This document shows, one piece after another, positions 33,077-42,245 of a DNA stretch of 64,000 nucleotides; positions within the stretch are counted from its first letter, which is position 1; every line of letters begins with the position of its first letter. The notes under the pieces are model-generated. The model did no database searches. It saw only the letters and a list, made by a program, of their open reading frames with translations, and had not been told where the DNA came from. This stretch comes from Gottschalkiaceae bacterium SANA (GTDB lineage Bacteria > Bacillota > Clostridia > Tissierellales > GPF-1). The stretch is taken from contig AP028876.1 in NCBI GenBank assembly GCA_036323355.1, positions 62,001 to 126,000 of the forward strand, in the 5' to 3' direction. Position numbers and translations under genes: made by a program.

Positions 33077-35668
33077 ATGATTAAACATTTTCAAGAATTG
33101 ACAAAAGAAGAATTTCATCTAGTTGGTGGGAAAGGGCATAATTTAGGGATTCTTTTACAAGCTAGTTTTCCGGTTCCGGAAGGATTTTGTATCTTGTCTC
33201 GGGTATTTGATGAGATGATTCGAAAAACTGGAGGAACAGAGGCGTTGCTTGCCTTGGATCAATTGGATCCTGAGAATGTGAAAGGGATTGAAGCGAGTGG
33301 TAAAGCGATTCGCGGGTTGATTCTTCAATCAGAATTGAGCGAGATCTTGCAGGTGGAACTGCAAACAGCATTGCAGAGGTTTGATGAAGGAACTTCATTT
33401 GCGGTACGATCCAGTGCCACAGCGGAAGACTTGCCGGATGCATCCTTTGCTGGACAACAGGACTCTTATCTCTTTATAGAAGGAATTGAAGCGGTTATGG
33501 TTTCGATTCGAAAATGTTGGGCTTCTCTTTTTAATGATCGTGCAATCAGTTATCGGTTAAAAAATAAAATCTCTCATCAGAGCTTATCGATCTCTGTTGT
33601 GGTGCAAGAAATGATTGCACCAAAATACTCGGGAGTTGTCTTTACTGTGGATCCCTTATCGGAGGATCGGCGGTCGTTGATTGTAGATTATGTGACGGGA
33701 ACGGGAGATGATTTGGTAGCAGGAAAAATAACGCCCAATACCATCGCCTATCAGCGTAAGGCGAAAGAGATTCTTTCGCACCATAAGGAGTCCGAAGACA
33801 ATGGGGTGCTGGAAGATCAAGCTATTCATCAGCTTGCAGAACTTGCTGTGGAAATTGAAGCGCTTTACGAGATGCCGATGGATATTGAATGGGCACTGGA
33901 TCAAGAGGACAAGCTTTGGATCTTGCAAGCCCGAGCCATTACAACCCTATTCCCCTTGATCGACCCGGACCGGGAAGGCAATGCCGTGTATCTTTCCTTC
34001 CATCATGTTCAAAATATGATGAAGCCCATTCGGCCCTTGGGTGTGGATTGTTTGAAATGGATATTCCCCTTTGATAGAAATGAGTGGGGGAAATCGAAGA
34101 TAATGAAGGCGGCAGGGGGATATGTATTTCTGGATATTACGGATTATCTGGCGGTACCGATCTTTCGAAAAGCAGTGGGCTCTCGCTTTGACGGAATTGA
34201 TGCCTTGATGGCAAGTAGCATGCGTCGTGTGCTCAAGGACCGAGCCTTTGTGAAGGCCATTCAACCCCACAATAAAAAGGGCAAGGAGCTACTGGACGGA
34301 GTATGGTCTTTGAGCCATGAAATGAGAAAAGCTCTTCATCCGCGAAATATGCGGATTGAGGCTTGCGATGCCTTTATTGCATCCTACGTCGATCACTTGA
34401 AGGATGATTTGGTAAGGGAAGCGGATCCGGTCAAGCGATTGGAGTCATGCAAGGCGGCCCTTGGTGGGTATTTGCAGGAAGCATTGATGAAAATTGGTTC
34501 CTATATTGGACCCGGGATGGCTTCCTATCTGTATTTGGTGAAAAAGACAAGCCGTCATTTGGGATCGGATGAATTGGCGCAACTCCTAGCTTCGGGTTTG
34601 GTTGGCAATGTGACCACGGAAATGGGGCTAGTGATTGGAGATTTGGCAGAAGAAATTCGTAAAGATGATGTTTGGCTTCGACGCTTGGATCAATGGGATG
34701 CGAGTGTTTTTGTTTCTGAGTTGATGCGAGCGGAGGGATCAGCTGGCGACTTGATGCGCCTTGTCATGGATCGCTATGGTTCCCGTGGGATTGGCGAAAT
34801 CGATATCACCAATGCCAGGTGGTTTGAGGATCCAACGCCCATTGTTATCAGTATTCAAAATCATCTGCGGGTATTCAAACCAGGCCAGCATCGGCGGGAG
34901 TACCATGCCTTGACCCTAGCTTCGATTGAGGCTGGAGAGGCGATTGTCACTCAAATGAGCCGGGGACCACGTTGGATTTTCCGACGGCATTATCGAAATA
35001 TGGTGGATCGGGTCCTGAATCTTATGCCAGCCCGGGAACATGGCAAGTACGGCTTGATTTTGGTCTATGGACATGTAAAAAAGGAAATTTTGCAGGCGGC
35101 TAAAGAGGCGGTTGATAAAGGATGGTTGGATACGAAAGAAGATATTTATTATCTTAAGCTTGATGAAATTATTGAGATGGTGAAAAATAAGAAAGCCATG
35201 CAGGAACGAATTAAGGAAAGAAAACTTGCCTTCCAGAAGGCGAAAGGCAGACGTGTGCCTAGAGTGGTGACCAATCAGGGTTGGATTGTGCCACCGGAAG
35301 AGTCGAATCGAGTTTTAAAAGAGAATGAGCTGGGCGGAACTGGCGTATCTAGCGGCATTTACCAAGGGATCGCCCGGGTGGTAGAGCAGCCGGAAGAGGC
35401 AAGAATGAAAGCGGGAGAAATTCTGGTTGCCCCCTTTACAGATCCGGGATGGACACCGCTCTTTATTCATGCCAAAGGCTTGATTTTGGAAGTCGGAGGA
35501 TTGTTGACCCATGGGGCCATTGTCGCCAGGGAATATGGAATTCCGGCTGTCGTGGGGGTGGATCGTGCGACGAGCAAAATTAAAACGGGCGATTGGGTTC
35601 AAGTTGACGGAAATACAGGGATTGTCACGATCCTACAGAAAAAAGAGAGAGAAGAGGGCGTTTCATAA
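33077..35668 (+). CDS. PEP-utilising enzyme, rifampicin-phosphotransferase-like architecture
   Basis: 863 residues. Residues 1-315 are an ATP-grasp PEP/pyruvate-kinase domain (LVGGKGHNLG, FAVRSSATAEDLPDASFAGQ, VVVQEMIAPKYSGVVFT, DIEWALD, WILQARAIT). A middle region (about 320-755) has no motif I recognise. Residues 770-855 are the swivelling phospho-His domain, GGLLTHGAIVAREYGIPAVV with His812. Swivel at the C terminus and no PEP-binding barrel is the order of rifampicin phosphotransferases (usually about 865 residues), not of PEP synthase. The real acceptor could be rifamycin or another small molecule. Its stop overlaps the start of a selenoprotein gene by one base. Confidence 0.85.
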   Translation: MIKHFQELTKEEFHLVGGKGHNLGILLQASFPVPEGFCILSRVFDEMIRKTGGTEALLALDQLDPENVKGIEASGKAIRGLILQSELSEILQVELQTALQRFDEGTSFAVRSSATAEDLPDASFAGQQDSYLFIEGIEAVMVSIRKCWASLFNDRAISYRLKNKISHQSLSISVVVQEMIAPKYSGVVFTVDPLSEDRRSLIVDYVTGTGDDLVAGKITPNTIAYQRKAKEILSHHKESEDNGVLEDQAIHQLAELAVEIEALYEMPMDIEWALDQEDKLWILQARAITTLFPLIDPDREGNAVYLSFHHVQNMMKPIRPLGVDCLKWIFPFDRNEWGKSKIMKAAGGYVFLDITDYLAVPIFRKAVGSRFDGIDALMASSMRRVLKDRAFVKAIQPHNKKGKELLDGVWSLSHEMRKALHPRNMRIEACDAFIASYVDHLKDDLVREADPVKRLESCKAALGGYLQEALMKIGSYIGPGMASYLYLVKKTSRHLGSDELAQLLASGLVGNVTTEMGLVIGDLAEEIRKDDVWLRRLDQWDASVFVSELMRAEGSAGDLMRLVMDRYGSRGIGEIDITNARWFEDPTPIVISIQNHLRVFKPGQHRREYHALTLASIEAGEAIVTQMSRGPRWIFRRHYRNMVDRVLNLMPAREHGKYGLILVYGHVKKEILQAAKEAVDKGWLDTKEDIYYLKLDEIIEMVKNKKAMQERIKERKLAFQKAKGRRVPRVVTNQGWIVPPEESNRVLKENELGGTGVSSGIYQGIARVVEQPEEARMKAGEILVAPFTDPGWTPLFIHAKGLILEVGGLLTHGAIVAREYGIPAVVGVDRATSKIKTGDWVQVDGNTGIVTILQKKEREEGVS

Positions 35669-35967
35669 TGAAGATTGTTATTGAGGAGCAAGTAAAAGCG
35701 TATTTGCAAAAGAAAAACAAGAAGGTAATCACCCTCAGTCTTCGTATGGCTGGCGGTGGTTGAGCGGGCTCTGTAATCGAGCCGGAGATTAGACTCGCGG
35801 TGCCGGCGGCACCGGAAAAAGATTTTTATGTAAAGCATGAAGTGGATGGAATTGATGTTTATCTACACTTGCCAGTGATGAAAAAAGCAGAAAGCTTATC
35901 TTTTGCCATGGCTGGAGTTTGGATTTTCAAACGAGTGATTGCAGAGGGATTGAATTTACGGTTTTAG
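35668..35967 (+). CDS. Small selenoprotein (CC/Se or HesB-like), Sec encoded by in-frame TGA
   Basis: Read through TGA 35761-35763 as selenocysteine, the frame gives 99 residues with Sec32 in LRMAGGGUAGSVIEPEI, ending at TAG 35965. The part after the TGA keeps protein-like order: FYVKHEVDGIDVYLHLP and AGVWIFKRVIAEGLNL, which fit the fold of HesB-like and CC/Se-motif proteins. Just after the TGA is a GGCTC/GAGCC hairpin with a TGTAATC loop, and a second stem GGTGCC/GGCACC at 35799-35813, both possible bacterial SECIS elements. It starts in the stop of the PEP-utilising enzyme (TAATG) and is 11 bases before the AlaX gene. Selenium use is supported by yedF and DUF3343. A plain stop would leave a useless 31-residue peptide. 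Confidence 0.78.
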
Positions 35968-35978
35968 GAGAGGGAAAG

Positions 35979-37151
35979 ATGACAAGAAGATTATTTGATG
36001 AAAATGTGTATTTGATGGAAACGCAGGCGAGAGTCGAGGCGGTTGAAGAAAAAGACGGAAAAGTCTGGGTGATTTTAGATCAGACAATCTTTGCTCCAGA
36101 GGGTGGCGGACAGGATGCGGACCATGGTTGGATCAATGGAATCGCTGTGCTAGATGTGCGGGAAAAGGGGGAAAGCATCCATCATTTGGTGGAGAAAGAG
36201 CTTCTTGTAGGTACGGAAGTCGATTTGAAGATTGATTGGGATCGAAGACTTGATCATATGCAGCAGCATTGCGGTGAGCATATCTTGTCAGGTGTGATCT
36301 ATGAAAAATTAAAGGGAAACAACAAGGGTTTTCATATGGGTGCCGAAGTGGTAACTGTGGATATCGACTTGCCTGCTATTTCGGATGCGATGGTGCTTGA
36401 GATCGAAGCAGAAGTCAATCGAAAGATTCAAGAAAATCTGCCAATTGAGATCCAAGTGGTGGACCGGTTGGAGGAATTGGCGGATGTGCCTCTTCGTAAA
36501 ATGCCGACGGTGGACACGGACATTCGCGTGGTGAATGTACCGGGCGTGGATTGTGTTGCTTGTTGCGGTACCCACCCGACACAAACGGGAGAAGTGGGCA
36601 TTTTACGCATTTTGCGGGCGGACAAGTATAAGGGTATGACCCGGATTCAATTTGTCTGCGGCATGCGGGCGGTGAAAAATTCCACCTTTGAACATCATAT
36701 TTTGCGGGAATTAAACCAGCAATACTCCACAGAATCCGCGGGCTTGGTGGCGCGTTTGACAAAAGAACGGGAGAAAATCTCGAAATTAGAGCAAGAATTG
36801 AAAGTGTATCAGGTCCAAGAGATGGATCTTCTGGCTGCTGAATTAATTGCAGAAAAGCAAATCATTCTCAGCCGAGAATTTGAAAGCATGGAATCGGGTA
36901 TGATGATGAATCTGGCAAAAACTATTTTGAAGGAACGACAAGGAATTTGTTTATTTGCGAGCTTGTCGGAGAAAAAGGTTATACTGGTCCATAACGTTAA
37001 AGAGCTCCATGCGGGCAAGGTCTTTAAGGAAACCATCCAAGCGGCAAACGGCCGGGGTGGCGGTGGAGCAAGTTCTGCGCAAGGAAGTTTTCAAAATCTT
37101 GAGGACCTACAGAGCTTTTTGGCAAGCATTCAGACATTATTGGGAAGGTAA
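35979..37151 (+). CDS. Alanyl-tRNA editing protein, AlaX-L with DHHA1 domain
   Basis: 390 residues from ATG 35979 (GGAGAGGG upstream). N-terminal editing core as in AlaRS: FAPEGGGQDADHG, the zinc ligands HMQQHCGEHILSG (HxxxH) and CVACCGTHP, and then a coiled-coil plus a C-terminal DHHA1-like domain with GRGGGGASSAQG. It frees tRNA-Ala from wrongly attached serine or glycine. This is the long freestanding form. Located after the selenoprotein gene and probably in the same transcript; whether the link is functional is not known. Confidence 0.92.
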   Translation: MTRRLFDENVYLMETQARVEAVEEKDGKVWVILDQTIFAPEGGGQDADHGWINGIAVLDVREKGESIHHLVEKELLVGTEVDLKIDWDRRLDHMQQHCGEHILSGVIYEKLKGNNKGFHMGAEVVTVDIDLPAISDAMVLEIEAEVNRKIQENLPIEIQVVDRLEELADVPLRKMPTVDTDIRVVNVPGVDCVACCGTHPTQTGEVGILRILRADKYKGMTRIQFVCGMRAVKNSTFEHHILRELNQQYSTESAGLVARLTKEREKISKLEQELKVYQVQEMDLLAAELIAEKQIILSREFESMESGMMMNLAKTILKERQGICLFASLSEKKVILVHNVKELHAGKVFKETIQAANGRGGGGASSAQGSFQNLEDLQSFLASIQTLLGR

Positions 37152-37172
37152 ACAAGACAAATATGGGATTCA

Positions 37173-37206
37173 AGCGCTAGTCAATTAGGCTAGCGTTTTA
37201 TTTTTA
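37173..37206 (+). terminator. Terminator after the AlaX gene
   Basis: CGCTAG / CTAGCG stem with a nine-base loop and a T-rich tail. Confidence 0.65.
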
Positions 37207-37296
37207 GATAGAAAAAAACGAAGCGGTTTGGTTGGAATATTCGAAAATCTGATGTAGAATCATTGAGAGTGAAAGAAAGAACAGGGGGGAGACTGC

Positions 37297-39090
37297 ATGG
37301 AAAATAGGGTGCATCATATTTCGATACGCGGCAAAATCATATTGGTGTTTCTGGTAATCATGATGGTTTCGATCCTGGTGATGGGGATTTATGCAGTTCA
37401 CCAAATGTACAATAGCTTAATGACGAACACTTATCGGAATATGAACCTGATGATTGAATCTACGGGAGAAAGCATTAGTGATTCTTTCAGTATGATAGAG
37501 AATGCAACGATTGCGCTATCGGCTAGTGAATCGGTAACGGAATGGCTAGAGGATAGTCATTATTTTGATGAAGACAATGAAGCCTATTACTTGAATGTGC
37601 AGAAACTCAATTATGAATTCCAAAAAACACTGACCTATAACAATGTGTGGAAATTGAATTTATTGTCCTATGTGACTGTGTATCAAAACCAACAGCTGTT
37701 GGGGTCAACCTATACCAAACAAGTAAGTATGAAGAAGATCGCGGAGGACTCGGTGCTTGCCGTGGAGGCGGCAAGTCAGTATCCAGATCGTTTTATCCAG
37801 CTAATCCCGCCGACTGCAGTGAGCCCGACCTTCTTCATTACTCGGAAACTGAAATCGGATTTCACATCGGATGATCATTTACTGATTGTTGCTGCAATTG
37901 AGGAGGCTTATATTCGTGCCTTGTATAAGGGTTTGATGGCAGATGAAGGAGCGCTTGTCTATTTGGTCAATGAACAGGGGACAATCGTCTCATCAAATTC
38001 CCAGGCAGAGTTGGGAATGAAAATATCATCTGAAGTTTGGTCGCTGGGATTGCCGCTCAATCGAGAAGAGCGTCAGTTTCAAGAGCATGATTATGTGGCT
38101 GTTTCAAGAGAACTTGATGCCAATAAATTTCGCTTGATCTATTTGATTCCAAAAGCGAATCTTGTGAAGGAAGCATTTGATTCCATGCAAAATTTTTTGC
38201 TGGTATTGATTATGCTGGCGATTTTGTTTATTGTGCTGGCGATTATCGTTTCCATGAAAACAACATCATTTGTGCTGGATATCACCACGGCGATGGATCG
38301 TGTTCGAAAGAAGGATTACAGCGTTCGGCTGCCAGAATATCGAGATCCGAATCTTGATGGTTTGTCCAGGTCCTTCAACACCATGACGGAAGAAATTCAA
38401 GAGTTGATTCATTCCAAGTATGAATCGCAATTGCTTTTACATGAAATGGAAATCAAAGCCTTACAACATCAAATGAATCCGCATTTCCTATTTAATGTAC
38501 TATTAACAGTTCAGATCAAGGCAAAGATGAGCGGGAACGAAACCATATACAAAATGATAGAATCACTATCTGCATTATTGCGGGCTGGAATTTCTGGTGA
38601 CAAACGGCGAACCATTATGATTCAAGAAGAATTAAAATTAACAGAGTTTTACTTGTCTCTGCAGAAGATGCGGTATGAGGAACGATTGAGTTATCAAATT
38701 ATTGTGATGAATGATGAGTTGAATCAATGTGAAATCCCTCGGCTGGTGATTGAGCCGATTGTAGAGAATGCCGTTGTCCATGGGGTTGAAAAGATTGCTG
38801 AGCCGGCCAATATCTTCATATATGTGAAAGATGAGGGAGAAAATATTTGCATTGAAGTAACGGATAATGGGAACGGATTTGATGTGGATGCGATGATCGG
38901 CAAAGGAGAGAGTCCGATGGAGCAACATGGAAACGAACATATTGGGCTTCGAAATACAGATCAACGGCTTAAATTGATGTATGGACAAGCCTATGGCTTG
39001 AAAATCATTAGCGAGGATCAAGCAGGAACTTCTGTTTATATCAAAATACCAAAGAAAAGGAAGTTGAATGATGAAAGTAATGATTGTTGA
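37297..39090 (+). CDS. YesM-type sensor histidine kinase
   Basis: 597 residues. Membrane segments at about 12-34 and 292-316 enclose a large sensor domain; HAMP (about 318-372), then the LytS/YesM kinase core with HQMNPHFLFNVLLT (phospho-His) and HATPase motifs IEPIVENAVVHG, DNGNGF and HIGLRNTDQRLKLMYG. These kinases control sugar uptake in Firmicutes. Start follows GGGGGAGA. Its end overlaps the response-regulator start by 23 bases, and the ABC importer follows, so the signal is probably the imported sugar. Confidence 0.93.
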   Translation: MENRVHHISIRGKIILVFLVIMMVSILVMGIYAVHQMYNSLMTNTYRNMNLMIESTGESISDSFSMIENATIALSASESVTEWLEDSHYFDEDNEAYYLNVQKLNYEFQKTLTYNNVWKLNLLSYVTVYQNQQLLGSTYTKQVSMKKIAEDSVLAVEAASQYPDRFIQLIPPTAVSPTFFITRKLKSDFTSDDHLLIVAAIEEAYIRALYKGLMADEGALVYLVNEQGTIVSSNSQAELGMKISSEVWSLGLPLNREERQFQEHDYVAVSRELDANKFRLIYLIPKANLVKEAFDSMQNFLLVLIMLAILFIVLAIIVSMKTTSFVLDITTAMDRVRKKDYSVRLPEYRDPNLDGLSRSFNTMTEEIQELIHSKYESQLLLHEMEIKALQHQMNPHFLFNVLLTVQIKAKMSGNETIYKMIESLSALLRAGISGDKRRTIMIQEELKLTEFYLSLQKMRYEERLSYQIIVMNDELNQCEIPRLVIEPIVENAVVHGVEKIAEPANIFIYVKDEGENICIEVTDNGNGFDVDAMIGKGESPMEQHGNEHIGLRNTDQRLKLMYGQAYGLKIISEDQAGTSVYIKIPKKRKLNDESNDC

Positions 39091-40591
39091 TGATGAACGG
39101 AATATTCGGGATGGAATTATTCACTTTATAGATTGGGGTTCTTTGGATTGTGAAATTACAGCAAGCGCAAAAAATGGACAGGAAGCTTTGGCTATTCTTC
39201 AGGATCAGGAAATGGACTTAATCATTTCGGATATTAAGATGCCGGTTCTTGATGGTTTGGAATTGGCTAAAAACGTGAAAGATCAGTATCCGGAGACAAA
39301 AATGATTATTCTAACAGCCTATTCGGATTTTTATTTTGCCAAGAAAGCTATCCAATTTGATGTGGTGGATTTTGTTGTAAAAAACGAATTTATTCAAGAG
39401 TTGCCTGCGGCTGTTGAAAAAGCGAAAGAACAGTTGAAGAAAGAAAGAGAGTCAAGAAGCCAGGACTTGTCTTTGGATCATGCAGCGTATCGTAAGGAAT
39501 TACTTCGTCGGATGTTGAAAGGGAAAGCGGTGGAGCAGAAAGATAGAGAAAACTATGGGTCAGATGCGGAATGCAAGGCCTTGATTTTTTGCGAGATCGA
39601 TGAGGAAGCTGCACAGAAATCAGGGCTTGATCACAAAAAACTGGATCTGTTTGTTGACAAATCATTTGAACAGTACCAGGTGGATCGAATAGATTGGGAA
39701 GAGAATTCGATGGTTATTCTGGTGAGGGGGCAAGGTCCTTTGCAAACGGCTGTCACTGCTTTTGTCGAGATGATGAAGGGATTTATGAATATAGATGTTA
39801 GAATGGGCATCAGTTTCAATGAGGGCAAAACACTGCGAATAATATTTGACCAAGCCAAAGAAGCTTTGTTGAAAGGTTGTCAAAAAGATGAGACAATTCG
39901 TTATTTTCAGGAATCAGAGCACTCTGGATGTCAGAAGGAAAAGACAGAAAAATTTTCTATAGAGAGATGGCAGACGCTATTTTTTTCAAAGAGTTTTGGA
40001 GAGCATGAAAACTTGGATGAATTGATTGTTGGATTTGTTAGTGAGCTGAAGTGCTCCGGGAGAAACTTAAAGCAGATTCGAATGGACTTTCTGGTGCTGG
40101 GAGCGGCCATCATTCGAAGAAATAAAAAGAACGAAGACCCTGAATGGGAGGACATTAGAAAGTCATATTATCAGTGGATCCATTCCAGTTGGTCCTTGTA
40201 TTGTTTATCATCTCAGTTGAGAAGATTGTTGAATGTCATCGAGGATGTTCGCATGAGTCAAAATCAAGAAAAAACGTCTCTTGTTTATGGGGTCAATCGG
40301 TATATTCAAAACAATTATCAACAGAATGTGTCCTTGCAGGAATTGAGCCAGGCATTATTCTTAAGCGGAAGCTATATTAGCCGTGCATATAAAAAGGCAA
40401 CAGGAGTTACGGTTACAGATGCCATTCATGAATATCGTTTGAATCAGGCAATGGAGTTGTTGCTTCGTACGGATATGAAAATTTATGAAGTTTGCATAGC
40501 GGTAGGCATTGAAGATCCAGCTTATTTTACCCGCTTGTTTATGAGGCGGGTTGGCATGAGTCCAACAGAGTATCGAAGTAAAAATCGATAA
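39068..40591 (+). CDS. YesN-type response regulator with AraC DNA-binding domain
   Basis: 507 residues. Receiver domain 1-120 (IVDDERNIRDGI, LIISDIKMPVLDGLEL with phospho-Asp, ILTAYSDF), a long middle (about 130-390) without strong motifs, and an AraC-type two-helix-turn-helix end (NYQQNVSLQELSQALFLSG, YRLNQAMELLLRTDMKIYEV, GMSPTEYRSK). It partners with the overlapping kinase gene and should activate the sugar ABC operon downstream. ATG 39071 is an equal alternative start. Confidence 0.93.
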   Translation: MMKVMIVDDERNIRDGIIHFIDWGSLDCEITASAKNGQEALAILQDQEMDLIISDIKMPVLDGLELAKNVKDQYPETKMIILTAYSDFYFAKKAIQFDVVDFVVKNEFIQELPAAVEKAKEQLKKERESRSQDLSLDHAAYRKELLRRMLKGKAVEQKDRENYGSDAECKALIFCEIDEEAAQKSGLDHKKLDLFVDKSFEQYQVDRIDWEENSMVILVRGQGPLQTAVTAFVEMMKGFMNIDVRMGISFNEGKTLRIIFDQAKEALLKGCQKDETIRYFQESEHSGCQKEKTEKFSIERWQTLFFSKSFGEHENLDELIVGFVSELKCSGRNLKQIRMDFLVLGAAIIRRNKKNEDPEWEDIRKSYYQWIHSSWSLYCLSSQLRRLLNVIEDVRMSQNQEKTSLVYGVNRYIQNNYQQNVSLQELSQALFLSGSYISRAYKKATGVTVTDAIHEYRLNQAMELLLRTDMKIYEVCIAVGIEDPAYFTRLFMRRVGMSPTEYRSKNR

Positions 40592-40833
40592 GTGAAACTT
40601 GCATTAGGTGAATCAAGAGTGGCCATGTGAGGCAAGTTTTTTCATAGGACAAAATCCGACAATAAGGTAAAAAAAGTCCAAGGAAAGCGAGAAACGATTT
40701 CCTGTGTGGTCAAAGGATCGGAAGAACGGACAAAATGCAACAAGAAATGGAAGTGTAGAGTCATTCTTGCGGAAGCGATTTCCCCATATAATGGGATAGA
40801 AAAGTGAATCCATTACTTTGAGGAGGAGAATAG
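40592..40833 (+). promoter_or_regulatory. Intergenic region with likely promoter of the sugar ABC operon
   Basis: AAACTTGC and GCAAGTTT (40596-40603 and 40632-40640) with a T run form a possible terminator after the regulator. A TATAAT at 40790-40795 is about 40 bases before the SBP start; no good -35 is at 17 bases, as expected of an activated promoter. GGAAGCGATTTCC at 40771-40783 is a weak match to a CcpA site. Confidence 0.4.
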
Positions 40834-42159
40834 ATGAAACTGAATTGGAAAAAGTGTATCGCTTCAACATTGCTGGTATTTCTTGCGACAGGGCTAGCTG
40901 CTTGTACGGCAGATGCCAATGAATCTGCTTCAACGGGGGCAAAGGGAAACCAAACACCGGTTGAAATTAGCTATGCAACCTTTATGGTCGGTTCGCATGT
41001 ATCCGCAGAAGCAGAAAAGCAAATCATTGATGAGTTCAATGAAGCCTATGAAGGGAAAATCAAGGTTGTTATTGAGGAACTACCAAGCGATGAAGCCTAT
41101 GTAAATAAAATGAAAGCACTTGCTGCATCGAAGGCGTTGCCCGATGTTGCCATTGGAAAGCAAGGGATTCGCGAATTGGCGATCAAGAACGGTCAAGCGG
41201 TTGATTTGATGCCGTTGTTGGAAGCAGATCCAGAATGGAAAGAATATATTGGCGCAGGAGCCATTAGCTACAATCAGGCAGACGACGGTAAGCTTTATTC
41301 GATTGCCAATGCGAAACAATTGATTGGATATTTTTACAACAAGGATATGTTTGAAACAGCCGGTATTCAACCCGCGAAAACGTGGGATGAATTTATGGCA
41401 AACAATGAAAAATTGAAAGCGGCTGGTTTTACCCCATTGGCTATGATGACCGGCGAGAATGCATGGACAACCAATCTGTGGTTGGCGGCAATGATTGGGA
41501 CTGACGGTGAAGCGGGCCATTCATTTATGAATACGACGCATCCAGAGTCCTATGAGAATGCTTCTATGATTCAGGCATTGAGTATGATTCAAACCTGCCT
41601 GCAAGAGTATACAACTTCGGATGCGGTTGGTGCCATGTATGCGAATGCAGCCAATAATTTTCTTCAAGAAAAGACAGCATTAATCGCCAATGGACCTTGG
41701 ATGGTGCCAGATTTCTCGGATACGAGCAAAGCAAAAGCAGGCTTGGCTGATCGTGTTGGCGTTGCATTGTATCCAAACGATGGGATTGTTGCGCAATATG
41801 AGGTTGGCTACATTCTTTGCTCCAATGGTAAATCTGAAGAAGAACAGGCAGCGGCATTGGAGTTTTTAAAATTCAAAACAGGCAAACGCGCGCAAGAAAT
41901 TTTCTTGGATAAATCAGGCGCACTTCCGTTGACCGCGAATGTTGAAATCTCGGAAACATACAAAACGGCAAATCCTTTAGTTGCAGAGCTGATCACCATT
42001 AGCGGAGATGCAAAGTACGGATTTGAAAATATCGACAATACAGCATTTTCAAGTGTAGTAAGTGAATTTTCCTTGAACTATCCTGATCTTGCGTATGGTG
42101 AAATTACACCAGAAGAGATGGCGGCCAAGCTTACCGCGGCTGTCGCAAAAAGCAAGTAG
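40834..42159 (+). CDS. Sugar ABC transporter, extracellular binding lipoprotein
   Basis: 441 residues. Signal peptide and lipobox LAAC (about residue 27). The mature part is a family 1 solute-binding protein: ISYATFMVGSH, LPDVAIGKQG, GKLYSIANAKQLIGYFYNKDMF, GAMYANAANNFLQEKTALIANGPWM. It captures an oligosaccharide for the two permeases that follow. The SBP gene is separated from the first permease by a hairpin, usual for giving more SBP than permease. The GH65 phosphorylase downstream suggests an alpha-linked glucose disaccharide. Confidence 0.92.
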   Translation: MKLNWKKCIASTLLVFLATGLAACTADANESASTGAKGNQTPVEISYATFMVGSHVSAEAEKQIIDEFNEAYEGKIKVVIEELPSDEAYVNKMKALAASKALPDVAIGKQGIRELAIKNGQAVDLMPLLEADPEWKEYIGAGAISYNQADDGKLYSIANAKQLIGYFYNKDMFETAGIQPAKTWDEFMANNEKLKAAGFTPLAMMTGENAWTTNLWLAAMIGTDGEAGHSFMNTTHPESYENASMIQALSMIQTCLQEYTTSDAVGAMYANAANNFLQEKTALIANGPWMVPDFSDTSKAKAGLADRVGVALYPNDGIVAQYEVGYILCSNGKSEEEQAAALEFLKFKTGKRAQEIFLDKSGALPLTANVEISETYKTANPLVAELITISGDAKYGFENIDNTAFSSVVSEFSLNYPDLAYGEITPEEMAAKLTAAVAKSK

Positions 42160-42184
42160 CGGAATCATAATCGGGATCTATGAA

Positions 42185-42220
42185 AAAAACCTCGTCTTGA
42201 ATTTCAAGATGAGGTTTTTC
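42185..42220 (+). terminator. Attenuator hairpin between binding protein and permease genes
   Basis: AAACCTCGTCTTGA pairs with TCAAGATGAGGTTT around a short loop, followed by five T. Likely a partial terminator and 3' stabiliser of the SBP message. Confidence 0.85.
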
Positions 42221-42245
42221 ATAGAAGGAAGTTTTGGAGGGGAAA

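Noticed and set aside
35761-35763. Plain stop codon or pseudogene as explanation of the in-frame TGA
   Set aside because: Coding character continues to a natural stop just before AlaX, a hairpin follows the TGA, and selenium genes are present; kept as the alternative to be tested.
40771-40785. CcpA (cre) site before the sugar-binding protein gene
   Set aside because: Only the central AAGCG and part of the second half fit; two of the conserved outer positions fail. Mentioned as weak only.
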